Virus record (IMG/VR): IMGVR_UViG_3300021959_000004 | Location: 1-38,528 of that record | Strand: one strand, 5' to 3' | DNA from: a virus | DNA length: 38,528 nucleotides | In this document: positions 8,387 to 15,763 of the stretch, in pieces | Layout of the letters: every line of letters starts with the position of its first letter | How positions within the stretch are numbered: position 1 is the stretch's first letter | Translations under genes and position numbers: made by a program | The notes under the pieces: model-generated | Seen by the model: only the letters and a program-made list of their open reading frames with translations | Database searches by the model: none | Told to the model about the DNA's origin: nothing

Positions 8387-9148
8387 TCAACCTTTAATTA
8401 ACTCTCCCCATAGTGATGTTTTACCATCAATAATTTGAACTATATGAACTGTAAATAATCCACTATGGTAAAAATCAACTATAGCGAAAGCATGACCCCA
8501 ATTAACTGCTCTATTTCCTAGCCAAGCATTTGCTTCAGCAGTCATATCTTTTAAACATCCAATACTCCAAGCAGATTTTGCTCCATCAATATGAGTCACT
8601 GAAGACTGCTGAATATCATGGTGGTGTCCATACATTACATTACCACCCATTCTAATTAAGTGATTCCTAGTATGCTGTACACCCGCATAATGATGGCCAT
8701 GATAAAAATTAAGCTTACCTATTCTAAGTAACTTGCCTATTTTATGATATCTATAGCCTCTTTCCTTAAGTCTTACTGCTTTAGGAAATCTTAAATCATC
8801 TAAATAAGGATTTTCTACAACAAATTTATTTAACCAATCATCGTGATTACCTTCAACAAAATGTTTGATTTTTACATTTGCCTTATCCAATGATTCATCA
8901 ATCATATCCATACCTTGGTTAACATCGAATATATCTTTATGAACAAATGGTAATTGATATTCCAACGGCGGCCTCTTCTTTTTTGCCCATTGCCAGTGGG
9001 AAGTACTTGAAAATTCTCCCACATCTCCGAGGTCTATATAACCATCAGGTTGTATAATCTCTATTGCCTTACATAATACATTAATGGCCTTTTGGTCATG
9101 TAATGGAAAATGTTTATCTGGTGTTACTACGTATCTTTTTACTTTCAT
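8387..9148 (-). CDS. Calcineurin-like metallophosphoesterase
   Basis: 253 aa from the ATG at 9148, chosen because GGAG lies 5 nt upstream and the start overlaps the stop of the previous gene (ATGA); the frame extends to a GTG at 9169. Metal-binding motifs in order: 'DKHFPLHD' (near residue 11), 'LGDVGEF' (near 43), 'GNHDDW' (near 101), 'YHGHHY' (near 150) and 'GHHHDI' (near 169). This is the full set for a binuclear metallophosphoesterase that cleaves phosphate esters or nucleic acid. Related phage proteins are common next to replication genes; whether it acts as a nuclease or on nucleotides is not visible. Confidence 0.85.
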   Translation of the reverse strand: MKVKRYVVTPDKHFPLHDQKAINVLCKAIEIIQPDGYIDLGDVGEFSSTSHWQWAKKKRPPLEYQLPFVHKDIFDVNQGMDMIDESLDKANVKIKHFVEGNHDDWLNKFVVENPYLDDLRFPKAVRLKERGYRYHKIGKLLRIGKLNFYHGHHYAGVQHTRNHLIRMGGNVMYGHHHDIQQSSVTHIDGAKSAWSIGCLKDMTAEANAWLGNRAVNWGHAFAIVDFYHSGLFTVHIVQIIDGKTSLWGELIKG

Positions 9149-9354
9149 ATGCACTCCGCACTTAGCCACTTATTCATTGCTTTTTCCCATTGATTATAAG
9201 TAGACTTGTTATTGTTATACCTAACCCATATTTTATCAAACTCATCGTGTAGTTTCTTACACATTTTTTTTAAGTGATAATCTTCGCTTTTGCCAGCGTT
9301 ATTAGGTAGCTTTTCAATTCTATCCAAAAAGATTTTCTTTAGGTTTTTCTTCAT
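9145..9354 (-). CDS. Small basic helical protein of unknown function
   Basis: 69 aa. ATG at 9354 lies inside the end of the primase-helicase gene (35-nt overlap), with AGGAAAG about 9 nt upstream, and the stop overlaps the phosphoesterase start (ATGA). The protein is rich in Lys and aromatic residues ('KKNLKKIFLDRIEKL', 'NQWEKAMNKWL'). No family recognised. Operon position between primase-helicase and phosphoesterase suggests a replication accessory role, as an inference only. Confidence 0.6.
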   Translation of the reverse strand: MKKNLKKIFLDRIEKLPNNAGKSEDYHLKKMCKKLHDEFDKIWVRYNNNKSTYNQWEKAMNKWLSAECI

Positions 9355-10993
9355 GGTAAATATACTTTCCTGTTTTTACGTTATAGTTTAACTTACCCAT
9401 TCCAGGTTTGCCATTTTTATATTGGAATCTAATTTTATGTACATGAACACCCACATAATCATCCTCATCGCTTCTATGTCTATGGATAGTGATTGCATTA
9501 TCACATTTATTAAACCAATTAGCTGATCCACTGATATCGTAAGGTGATGGCACTACGGGTCTTCTGTTATTGTCGTTTTCCATTTTTCTAGGATGAGCCA
9601 CTACCCAAATATGTATTTCATTAAGTTTAGCAAAAGCACTAAGCTCTGACAAAACTCTTGATACATAATTAGTCTCATTTTCCCCATCTCCAAATTTATG
9701 TTCTAGTGTATTCCAAGGGTCAACCACCAATCCATTTAAACCAAACCTATAATTAAGCAGTCTAGCTTGCTCCATAATTGAAGCTATGGTAACTGAATTT
9801 TCTTGTGTACCTATAAATTTAATATGGTCATCTAGTATTGCCATAGAGTTTCTTGCAGTTTCTTCAGACATTTTTTCTTCACCATAAAAAGGCTTAGATG
9901 CAAATTTACCAACTAATTTTAATAAGTGATGCTTAACAGGAAAGTTCTCTGCTGAAAATATCCCAAACTTCCAACCATAGTCTTGTATCATATTTATCAT
10001 TAAAGCATCCATCCATTCTGATTTACCCATATTAGGTACACCCGTTATAACAGTTACTTCACTAGGGCTTACTCTATAAAAACTATCTATATCTACCCAA
10101 CCCGTTGATAGCCCCATATGTTCAGGCTTATTTAATAAATCAATAGCTTCTTCTGTAACATCTCCTATAGTTACTACACCATCAATTGGATAAGGATGTG
10201 CATTAGCAATAACTTCCATAACCCTATCTTGACCATGCTTTACTAGAACCTCATTCATATCTTTGCAATCTAATGGGTAGGTAACTCTAAAACATTTTTC
10301 TCTACCTATCCTCCTAGAAAGCTCTTCTCTTAAATGCTTTCCAGATGCATCGCTATCAGTACATAGTATTACAGTATCTGCATTCATAAAATGGTCTTCA
10401 GCAGATATAAGGTAGCTAAACTTTCTATCTGTAGGATTAGAATTTGGTGCAGTTGCTCCATCTGGAACAGATACTACATTATTTAGTCCGCTCTCTACTA
10501 TTGATAAAGCATCCATCTCTCCTTCAGTTATAATAATTGTCTTCATACCTTGTAAGTGGTCAAACCTATAAAAACATTTCTCTGCATTTTTCTCTTGCTT
10601 AAATGATTTATCAACCTTACGATATTTGATATTGACAACTTCTTCTTCTTTATAAAAAGGAAATTGTATCCAACCATTACTATATCCAATTTTCTCAGCA
10701 GTTAGTGTTTCCTCAGAAATACCTCTATCGACAAACCAATTAACTATTTCAATAGGTAAATCTGTTATTACTTCTTGCTTTGGTTTTTGGATCAAAGGAG
10801 CTGTAAATGTTTTATTTGATTTCATTAAAGAACCTTTCCAACCACAATGATGGCAATTCCAAACACCTTCATCTATATTAACAGACAAGCATGGGTCAAA
10901 AGATTTCTTTCTTCCTGGCGAACATTCAGGGCATTTTGTTTTTTCTTGACCACTTGTACCTCTTATAAATATGCCCTTACTTTCGAAGGTCAT
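9320..10993 (-). CDS. Primase-helicase, T7 gp4-like
   Basis: 557 aa from the ATG at 10993 (TTGGAG 7 nt upstream; the frame begins at 11011 without SD). Zinc-binding primase domain: 'CPEC' and 'CHHCGWKG' within residues 17-48. Toprim domain: 'ITEGEMDAL' near residue 155 and 'CTDSDASGK' near 210. DnaB/RecA-like helicase: Walker A 'GVPNMGKSE' near 315, Walker B 'GLVVDPWN' near 420, then 'WVVAHPRK'. This protein unwinds DNA at the fork and makes primers. It is the largest replication gene; no DNA polymerase is visible in the window, so it presumably works with the host polymerase. It overlaps both neighbours. Confidence 0.92.
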   Translation of the reverse strand: MTFESKGIFIRGTSGQEKTKCPECSPGRKKSFDPCLSVNIDEGVWNCHHCGWKGSLMKSNKTFTAPLIQKPKQEVITDLPIEIVNWFVDRGISEETLTAEKIGYSNGWIQFPFYKEEEVVNIKYRKVDKSFKQEKNAEKCFYRFDHLQGMKTIIITEGEMDALSIVESGLNNVVSVPDGATAPNSNPTDRKFSYLISAEDHFMNADTVILCTDSDASGKHLREELSRRIGREKCFRVTYPLDCKDMNEVLVKHGQDRVMEVIANAHPYPIDGVVTIGDVTEEAIDLLNKPEHMGLSTGWVDIDSFYRVSPSEVTVITGVPNMGKSEWMDALMINMIQDYGWKFGIFSAENFPVKHHLLKLVGKFASKPFYGEEKMSEETARNSMAILDDHIKFIGTQENSVTIASIMEQARLLNYRFGLNGLVVDPWNTLEHKFGDGENETNYVSRVLSELSAFAKLNEIHIWVVAHPRKMENDNNRRPVVPSPYDISGSANWFNKCDNAITIHRHRSDEDDYVGVHVHKIRFQYKNGKPGMGKLNYNVKTGKYIYHEEKPKENLFG

Positions 10994-11114
10994 ACAAAAA
11001 CTCCAAATCATCTATTCTATTTTCAGCAATATTTAATTCAGTTTTTAAATATGCCACTAATACCAATAATCCACATAATGTAGCTAACACTACTATTCCG
11101 AATATTGTCTCCAT
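10977..11114 (-). CDS. 45-aa membrane protein
   Basis: ATG at 11114, 8 nt or so after a GGAGAAC-type SD that lies at the end of the initiator gene; stop at 10977 inside the primase-helicase start region. One hydrophobic segment ('IFGIVVLATLCGLLVLVAY') is followed by a short charged helix ending 'DLEFLYDLRK'. It sits between the replication initiator and the primase-helicase, so a membrane anchor for the replication complex is conceivable, but that is a guess. Confidence 0.6.
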   Translation of the reverse strand: METIFGIVVLATLCGLLVLVAYLKTELNIAENRIDDLEFLYDLRK

Positions 11115-11115
11115 T

Positions 11116-11913
11116 TTATTGTTCTCCTTGTTTGTATTTTAAATAAATATTGGTAAACTTACTTTGACCATTATTAGATTTCTTTCTAAGACCTCTTAAA
11201 GATGTAAGATTTAAATGCCAAAACTTTTCATCAATTGCCCAATTTAATACATTTTTAACCAACTTCTCATCATAATCATCTAATTTTATAATCATATAAA
11301 GAGTATTAATAGAATCATTTATAAGAGTCTTATCTTTATGCCACTCTGAATGTATAACATTTGGTAGTTGTTCTCTTTTTCTTGTGTAAAACTTTCTAAC
11401 AATGCTATCTAAATATTCTACTTGCTTAGAATTAATTTCAGGCAATAACTCTACCCGATTTTTAGTGTACCTATCAGAGTTTATATATGTTATCTTATTA
11501 CTATAAGATGTAGCCCGATTTTGAGATGATTTTTGCTCTTTATTTGATAAATCCTCCTCTGATCTAGAATTTACCCCTATCACATTTTGGGTAGAGGGTG
11601 TTTCTAATTCTTGTTCTACCCCTACCCGTTTATTGGTACAGGGTAGGTATATATAACGATTTAAAACTTTATGACTGTTTTTAGCTTTTTCAATATGAAC
11701 TTCAATATAACCATTTTCTCTTAAACTTCTTAAACAATTGCCAAGAGTTGTACTTGATATATTAAATATTTTTTCAAAGTAGGCATTGCCTTTTTTACAT
11801 TTATCGCCATCAATGGTTGCTGTAATCTCTGAATATATAACCTTATCTCTAGCAGATAGGCTGTTATCATACCTAACATTTGCGGGTATAAAACCCATGT
11901 AAGCACTTTTCAT
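11116..11913 (-). CDS. Replication initiator-like protein with N-terminal helix-turn-helix (HTH_36 type)
   Basis: 265 aa from ATG 11913, which has AAGGAG 5 nt upstream; the frame runs further to 11979 but without support. N-terminal pattern 'GFIPANVRYD', 'ARDKVIYSEITATID', 'GNAYFEKIFNISSTTLGNC' and 'LRSLRENGYIEV' is the winged HTH seen in phage and plasmid replication initiators. The middle is polar and low in complexity; the C-terminal 90 residues are helical ('LINDSINTLYMIIKL') and may carry partner contacts. Directly upstream of the primase-helicase, so it probably binds the origin and loads the helicase. Confidence 0.75.
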   Translation of the reverse strand: MKSAYMGFIPANVRYDNSLSARDKVIYSEITATIDGDKCKKGNAYFEKIFNISSTTLGNCLRSLRENGYIEVHIEKAKNSHKVLNRYIYLPCTNKRVGVEQELETPSTQNVIGVNSRSEEDLSNKEQKSSQNRATSYSNKITYINSDRYTKNRVELLPEINSKQVEYLDSIVRKFYTRKREQLPNVIHSEWHKDKTLINDSINTLYMIIKLDDYDEKLVKNVLNWAIDEKFWHLNLTSLRGLRKKSNNGQSKFTNIYLKYKQGEQ

Positions 11914-12045
11914 ATAATCTCCTTTGCTAAGCGTGGAGGGCTGGAAAAAAGGAGGAAACCAACCCTCAACATAAACCACGCAAAAACTTTATTGAATCTC
12001 CTTTTTGATATGTCTATATTAACCAATTATAAACCTATCCGCAAA

Positions 12046-12672
12046 CTATTTATTAACTTCAAAGAATGCATTGGCAAACCCTTGGGGTGTAATACTTCTT
12101 CTTTCAGTCCTAGTTAATTTGCCGTAAAATTCTCCATGAATATCTTTTGTCGATAACCGATCAAACTTAGGCATATCACAATCAATTGGATTTTTTATAG
12201 GTTCATTAAACCATCCCCAAAGGCAAGTTTTTTTCTTATAATTATCTCCAAAGTCATACGGATTAAAAGTATAAATAGGTTTACCTAGAAAATTCTTTAA
12301 AAAACCACCCGTATTTTCTAAACTCCAAAATTTTAATCTAGATTTTTTTGTATAACTAGCTTCAAAACACATTTGAGATTGCCAAATAATTTCCATGCAA
12401 GCTTGTATTGTGTACATACCTTCTTGAAAATTCCTAGGAGTTTTAGCATTTGTTCTAGCATAACTAAACATCGTACAAGGCGGAGCGGCCAGGATACCAT
12501 AAACCTCATTTGCCATTATAGGCTCATAGATATCTTGGTATTGTCGCCATTTTACAATATCATATTCGGGAATAGTTATTGTTTTTACATTATAACCCGC
12601 CTCTTTATAAGGTCTAGCCCAAGAACCCGTACCACCACATAAATCCAATATTAACTTATCACTTACATTCAT
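12046..12672 (-). CDS. Cytosine-methyltransferase-like protein A (PPC/EN type)
   Basis: 208 aa, ATG with GGAG upstream. SAM-binding motif I 'LDLCGGTGSW' (residues 9-18), catalytic-loop-like 'APPCTMFS' (PPC at 64-66, the Cys corresponding to the nucleophile of C5-cytosine methyltransferases), 'LENT' (119-121) in place of ENV/ENP, and a further motif 'FGDNYKKKTCLW' (141 on). It is much shorter than classical C5 methyltransferases and lacks a visible target recognition domain. It is one of three related proteins in the window (14133-14771 and 15140-15763). Probable DNA base modification; substrate unknown. Confidence 0.75.
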   Translation of the reverse strand: MNVSDKLILDLCGGTGSWARPYKEAGYNVKTITIPEYDIVKWRQYQDIYEPIMANEVYGILAAPPCTMFSYARTNAKTPRNFQEGMYTIQACMEIIWQSQMCFEASYTKKSRLKFWSLENTGGFLKNFLGKPIYTFNPYDFGDNYKKKTCLWGWFNEPIKNPIDCDMPKFDRLSTKDIHGEFYGKLTRTERRSITPQGFANAFFEVNK

Positions 12673-12937
12673 GGCAAATCTCCTTTTCTAATCTAACATT
12701 AACAAACAATGCACTTAATAAATACGTATAAGGCCTATGGTCAACATTCTGAATGAGCATTTGAAAAGCTCTTTTGCATTTAGGACATCTTTTGGGCGGT
12801 ATTGCAGTTGCCTTATTGCTCCAATAATCAAATTGCCTACCTTTAGTATAAGTTGTCTTATCAAACCATTCCTTATCTTTAAAATAGTACTTTAAAGATT
12901 CGATGTTTGCATCTGTTTTTCTTCTATAGTTTTCCAT
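12659..12937 (-). CDS. Small zinc-ribbon protein
   Basis: 92 aa from ATG 12937, which has AAGGAG about 8 nt upstream; the open frame extends to 13000 inside the peptidase gene. Cysteines 'CPKC' near residue 53 and 'CHEC' at the C-terminus make a zinc ribbon; the N-terminus is basic and aromatic ('YRRKTDANIES'). The stop overlaps the start of methyltransferase A by 14 bp. Likely nucleic-acid or protein binding. No known family recognised. Confidence 0.6.
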   Translation of the reverse strand: MENYRRKTDANIESLKYYFKDKEWFDKTTYTKGRQFDYWSNKATAIPPKRCPKCKRAFQMLIQNVDHRPYTYLLSALFVNVRLEKEICHECK

Positions 12938-13277
12938 TGTTGTACTCCTTTTTTGCCCATTTTTCTGCTCTGATCTCCCACTTATTATAATCATGGGCAT
13001 TTAAACCATAATAAGTAGCTACTTGAGATGCTTGATTGTACTTCTTAATAAACTTTTTTCCCAATCTTTTATTATCTAATGCATGACAAATTTCATGTAA
13101 TAAGGTTAATAAAAACTCAGCATAAGAATTATAAGATTTATTAAGATATATTGTATCACTTAAAACGCTATAAAATCCACAGTCTCCTATATTATCCATA
13201 ATAGCAATACTTGTATTTAGTTCGTATTGAGAGACTATTCTTTTAGATAGGTTAAGATTTGTTTTTATTTTGCTCAT
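12924..13277 (-). CDS. HExxH zinc metallopeptidase-like protein
   Basis: 117 aa from ATG 13277; the frame begins at TTG 13292. Residues 61-65 are 'HEICH', preceded by a hydrophobic helix 'AEFLLTLL', the usual form of a zinc peptidase active site; a Glu at 101 in 'WEIRAEKWA' is a good third ligand, reminiscent of the E-x-x-A of ImmA/IrrE peptidases and of SprT-like proteins. It overlaps the upstream gene by 26 bp. In phages such proteins may cleave a host regulator or a DNA-protein crosslink. The enzyme class is likely; the target is unknown. Confidence 0.65.
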   Translation of the reverse strand: MSKIKTNLNLSKRIVSQYELNTSIAIMDNIGDCGFYSVLSDTIYLNKSYNSYAEFLLTLLHEICHALDNKRLGKKFIKKYNQASQVATYYGLNAHDYNKWEIRAEKWAKKEYNNGKL

Positions 13278-13452
13278 AAGCATCCAATTCAATTATAATA
13301 TCATTTACTTTATCTGATAATATATTCATTTCTTTTTTTAATATTGAGTATTGCCCCAAGTCTTCTCCTTCAGTATGTACCCATAGTGACCTTATAAACT
13401 TGATGCATTTTCTTAATATCTGTTCTTTTTCAATATAATCATTTTTTATCAT
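13252..13452 (-). CDS. Small coiled-coil protein
   Basis: 66 aa, ATG preceded by AGGAG at 5 nt. Heptad-like helices ('KEQILRKCIKFIRSL', 'KKEMNILSDKVNDIIIEL') suggest a coiled coil or helical hairpin. No motif of a known family. Its 3' end overlaps the metallopeptidase gene, so the two are translationally coupled. Function unknown. Confidence 0.6.
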   Translation of the reverse strand: MIKNDYIEKEQILRKCIKFIRSLWVHTEGEDLGQYSILKKEMNILSDKVNDIIIELDAYEQNKNKS

Positions 13453-13460
13453 TTTTTCTC

Positions 13461-13619
13461 CTATTTAGTTAACCACCGCCAACTTTTACTATTAATAGAT
13501 TTATCAATATTATCAATAAATTCTATCCAATCATCGTAATCTTCTAATCCACCTATATAATTTGATTGAGATATATCATAGGCTTTCAATATTCTTATTA
13601 ATTTTTTATATTTTTTCAT
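13461..13619 (-). CDS. 52-aa protein of unknown function
   Basis: ATG at 13619 with GAGG 6-7 nt upstream, chosen over in-frame starts up to 13682 that lie inside the preceding small gene. Basic N-terminus 'MKKYKKLIRILKAYD' then an acidic stretch 'LEDYDDWIEFIDNID'. One of a run of four or five very small leftward genes between methyltransferases A and B. No family recognised. Confidence 0.55.
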   Translation of the reverse strand: MKKYKKLIRILKAYDISQSNYIGGLEDYDDWIEFIDNIDKSINSKSWRWLTK

Positions 13620-13767
13620 TATAAACCTCATAGTAAATTGCATCGACAAGATTTTTCCACTGATCTTGAGTAATTGTTTCATTTTCTTTTATGTATTTTA
13701 TAACATCTAATCGCTGTAGCATATTATAAACTCTTTTTGATTTCTTATCTATTTTTATCTTAGCCAT
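13606..13767 (-). CDS. 53-aa basic protein
   Basis: ATG at 13767, inside the end of the preceding gene (8-nt overlap); 53 codons, with the stop overlapping the next start by 14 bp. The N-terminus is lysine-rich ('MAKIKIDKKSKRVY') and the rest is helical with 'TQDQWKNLVDAIYYEV'. SD-like AGAGG lies upstream at about 13779-13783. Function unknown; possibly nucleic-acid binding because of the charge. Confidence 0.55.
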   Translation of the reverse strand: MAKIKIDKKSKRVYNMLQRLDVIKYIKENETITQDQWKNLVDAIYYEVYNEKI

Positions 13768-13915
13768 CTTCTAATACCTCTCTTGCTATTTTTTTTAAAT
13801 AAATTGGATTCCCTTGCTCTGAGCAATTAGCTATCTCACTAAGTGCTTTGTGATATTTTTTAAGTTTTTCATATATATCAAATGGTTGCTTTCTAATATA
13901 ATCCAAGTCCTCCAT
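13760..13915 (-). CDS. 51-aa protein of unknown function
   Basis: ATG at 13915 overlaps the stop of the Cys-rich gene (TAATG). The peptide is helical and charged ('RKQPFDIYEKLKKYHKAL', 'LKKIAREVLEDG'). It fills part of a stretch that otherwise would look empty. No family recognised. Confidence 0.55.
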   Translation of the reverse strand: MEDLDYIRKQPFDIYEKLKKYHKALSEIANCSEQGNPIYLKKIAREVLEDG

Positions 13916-14133
13916 TATAACTCCTTTATTGATGGTTCAACTATGTTAGTAAAATAATCACATGATTTACCCTCTTTTATAAGGCAAATCTTCTCGCACA
14001 TTTCCGAATTTATCCATTGCTGCAATTGTCGATTAATCATTATGCCCGAACATTTGTGACCCGTATTATGATTAGCACAACCTTTTTTAACTTTTGTTAA
14101 CGGATTTTTCAGATCTTCTCTGTTCATTCTCAT
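13915..14133 (-). CDS. 72-aa cysteine-rich protein
   Basis: Start taken at ATG 14133, which overlaps the stop of methyltransferase B (TAATG) and has GGGG 6 nt upstream; an in-frame ATG at 14145 is the alternative. Five Cys and two His in 'GCANHNTGHKCSG' and 'MCEKICLIKEGKSC' suggest zinc binding. It is coupled to the methyltransferase B gene and could be a partner of it, which is an inference from position only. Confidence 0.6.
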   Translation of the reverse strand: MRMNREDLKNPLTKVKKGCANHNTGHKCSGIMINRQLQQWINSEMCEKICLIKEGKSCDYFTNIVEPSIKEL

Positions 14134-14771
14134 TATAAACCCCATTGTTGTGCCATTGCATCTGCTATCCCTTGGAAAGTCTTGCTTCTTAGAGTCCTAC
14201 GTTCTGCATTGGTTTTTGCTTTTGAAAGAGCTTCAAGATACCACTTGGCTTGTTTTTTCTTCCTACCATTCTTATCTGTCCATTCAATAAACTCGCCCTT
14301 ACCAACAATTTTAGTTGGCTTCAATTGTGGTAAGTTATGCAACCACAAACAAGTAGTCTTTTGAGCTTCATCACCAAACTGCCAAGGCTGAATTATTTGT
14401 TCGGGTTTTCTGATTTGAGAGCTAATTACACTTACGGGATTTTCAATAGCAATCTTATCCATAGGTGCATCCATTAAGCTATAAACAAACTGCAATGCAT
14501 CTTTTTGATTTTGCAACCTCTCTTGATTAACTGAGCCGTCTTTATTATACATCCACCTAGCACCACTTACTGCTAGATAAGTGCATGGTGGGTGGGCAAT
14601 CATCATGTCATATTTACCGCTATAAGCCTCCTTTAAAGCATCTCCTTTAATATGCCATTCGGGATGACCACCACTAGCATCTAGTAGGTCACAAGAAAAT
14701 GCCTCGTGACCCAATTTTCTAAATGCTTTTGTAACTGATTGACTCTCTTCACAAGCTATTAGTATTTTCAT
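14133..14771 (-). CDS. Cytosine-methyltransferase-like protein B (PPC/EN type)
   Basis: 212 aa, ATG with AGGAG upstream. Motif I is changed to 'LIACEESQSV' (residues 4-13), followed by 'HEAFSCDLLDASGGHPEWH'; then 'IAHPPCTYLAVSG' (PPC at 61-63), 'AIENPVSV' (ENP at 110-112) and 'FGDEAQKTTCLW' (from 132). I know this sequence type from many phages and prophages, annotated as DNA cytosine methyltransferase or hypothetical. With proteins A and C it shares the PPC, EN and [FY]GD-x3-KxT motifs at similar spacing. The altered SAM loop leaves the cofactor and reaction open. Confidence 0.72.
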   Translation of the reverse strand: MKILIACEESQSVTKAFRKLGHEAFSCDLLDASGGHPEWHIKGDALKEAYSGKYDMMIAHPPCTYLAVSGARWMYNKDGSVNQERLQNQKDALQFVYSLMDAPMDKIAIENPVSVISSQIRKPEQIIQPWQFGDEAQKTTCLWLHNLPQLKPTKIVGKGEFIEWTDKNGRKKKQAKWYLEALSKAKTNAERRTLRSKTFQGIADAMAQQWGL

Positions 14772-14772
14772 T

Positions 14773-14931
14773 TTATCTCCTTTTGTATTGATTTAATAAG
14801 ATTTTAATTGACTCTTCATCCCATCCATCAAGAAATCTATAAAGAAAATTATAAATATCCCTTCGCTCTGAATGAGCTAAACCAATTTGCATCTGTTGTA
14901 ATTCAGCTAGTACTTTACTTTTATTTAACAA
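14773..14931 (-). CDS. 52-aa helical protein with TTG start
   Basis: Open frame from TTG 14931 with AGGGAG 7 nt upstream, overlapping the end of the preceding gene by 11 bp and ending 1 nt before methyltransferase B; its last codons carry the SD of that gene. The peptide is helical ('KSKVLAELQQMQIGL', 'ERRDIYNFLYRFLDGW'). It fills a 150-bp stretch that would otherwise be empty in a genome with almost no gaps. Function unknown. Confidence 0.55.
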   Translation of the reverse strand: MLNKSKVLAELQQMQIGLAHSERRDIYNFLYRFLDGWDEESIKILLNQYKRR

Positions 14932-15139
14932 TTGTCAACTCCCTAATTTCTTCTACTTGTAAATATGCATCGTTATTATGCTCATATTCTGTCCATTCAT
15001 TTTCGTACATATATTTTACATATTCATTCGCAGACTTTTCAGATTTAAAAATTCCATAAACAATAGGGTCACATGAATCAGTAATATAAATAGCAACCCA
15101 TTTTTGTTTCTTAGGATATTTTCTGTTATATGATTTCAA
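14921..15139 (-). CDS. 72-aa protein of unknown function
   Basis: TTG start at 15139 with a full AAGGAGG 5 nt upstream. The sequence 'KKQKWVAIYITD', 'IVYGIFKSEKSANEYVKYM' looks like a small beta-alpha domain with a Y-G-x-F turn, similar to short phage domains of unknown role. It follows methyltransferase C with no gap. Confidence 0.6.
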   Translation of the reverse strand: MKSYNRKYPKKQKWVAIYITDSCDPIVYGIFKSEKSANEYVKYMYENEWTEYEHNNDAYLQVEEIRELTIVK

Positions 15140-15763
15140 TTAAACCTCCTTATTTGCTAGTATTTCAAGACATAATTCATTAGGCAACTTACTACGCTCA
15201 TAGTTGTTTTTACGGCCTTGTGTACCCGTTCTTGAGCCTCTAGGAGCGGGTGCATGATGACAGTCCTTATTACCATTCTTACATACGGGTCTAGGTATCC
15301 AATTTAAATCGTTATTCCATATGTCTGTAGGCTTAGCTCTGTCGTCTCCATAAGTACAAAACCAAATAGTATTTTTAGGTAAGTCTTTGACTACATCTAA
15401 TTTCCTAAGTACACCTCTAGGATTTTCCATGTACCAATACTTTGGTTTATAAAAATCAATAATCTCTAGAGTTTTCTTAACAAATGCCATACCTCTATAA
15501 GCATTAGCAGTTTTAGGAATATACCCACGCTTACCACCACCCCAATGATGACCAATTGAAGCAACGCTAAATGTGGTACAAGGTGGAGAAGCCCAAATTA
15601 AATCGGGTTTAAAGGGTACTTTTTTAGGGTTAAAATCCATTATATCAGTAACATAATCGATGCCGTCAAATGGATTAATATCAACGGCAAATGTCTCGTG
15701 GCCAAGGCCATCAGCAATATTGCTAAATGACCTTGAACCCGCAAATAAATCAAGAACCTTCAT
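15140..15763 (-). CDS. Cytosine-methyltransferase-like protein C (PPC/EN type)
   Basis: 207 aa; ATG overlaps the upstream stop (TAATG). Motif I 'VLDLFAGSRSFS' (residues 3-14), acidic 'AVDINPFDG', 'WASPPCTTFS' (PPC at 60-62), 'YMENPRGVL' (ENP at 113-115), and 'YGDDRAKPTDIW' (from 138). Of the three related proteins it is closest to true C5-cytosine methyltransferases (DLFAG loop, ENP). Like the others it is short and has no clear target recognition domain. Probable DNA cytosine modification, which could protect phage DNA from host restriction. Confidence 0.8.
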   Translation of the reverse strand: MKVLDLFAGSRSFSNIADGLGHETFAVDINPFDGIDYVTDIMDFNPKKVPFKPDLIWASPPCTTFSVASIGHHWGGGKRGYIPKTANAYRGMAFVKKTLEIIDFYKPKYWYMENPRGVLRKLDVVKDLPKNTIWFCTYGDDRAKPTDIWNNDLNWIPRPVCKNGNKDCHHAPAPRGSRTGTQGRKNNYERSKLPNELCLEILANKEV

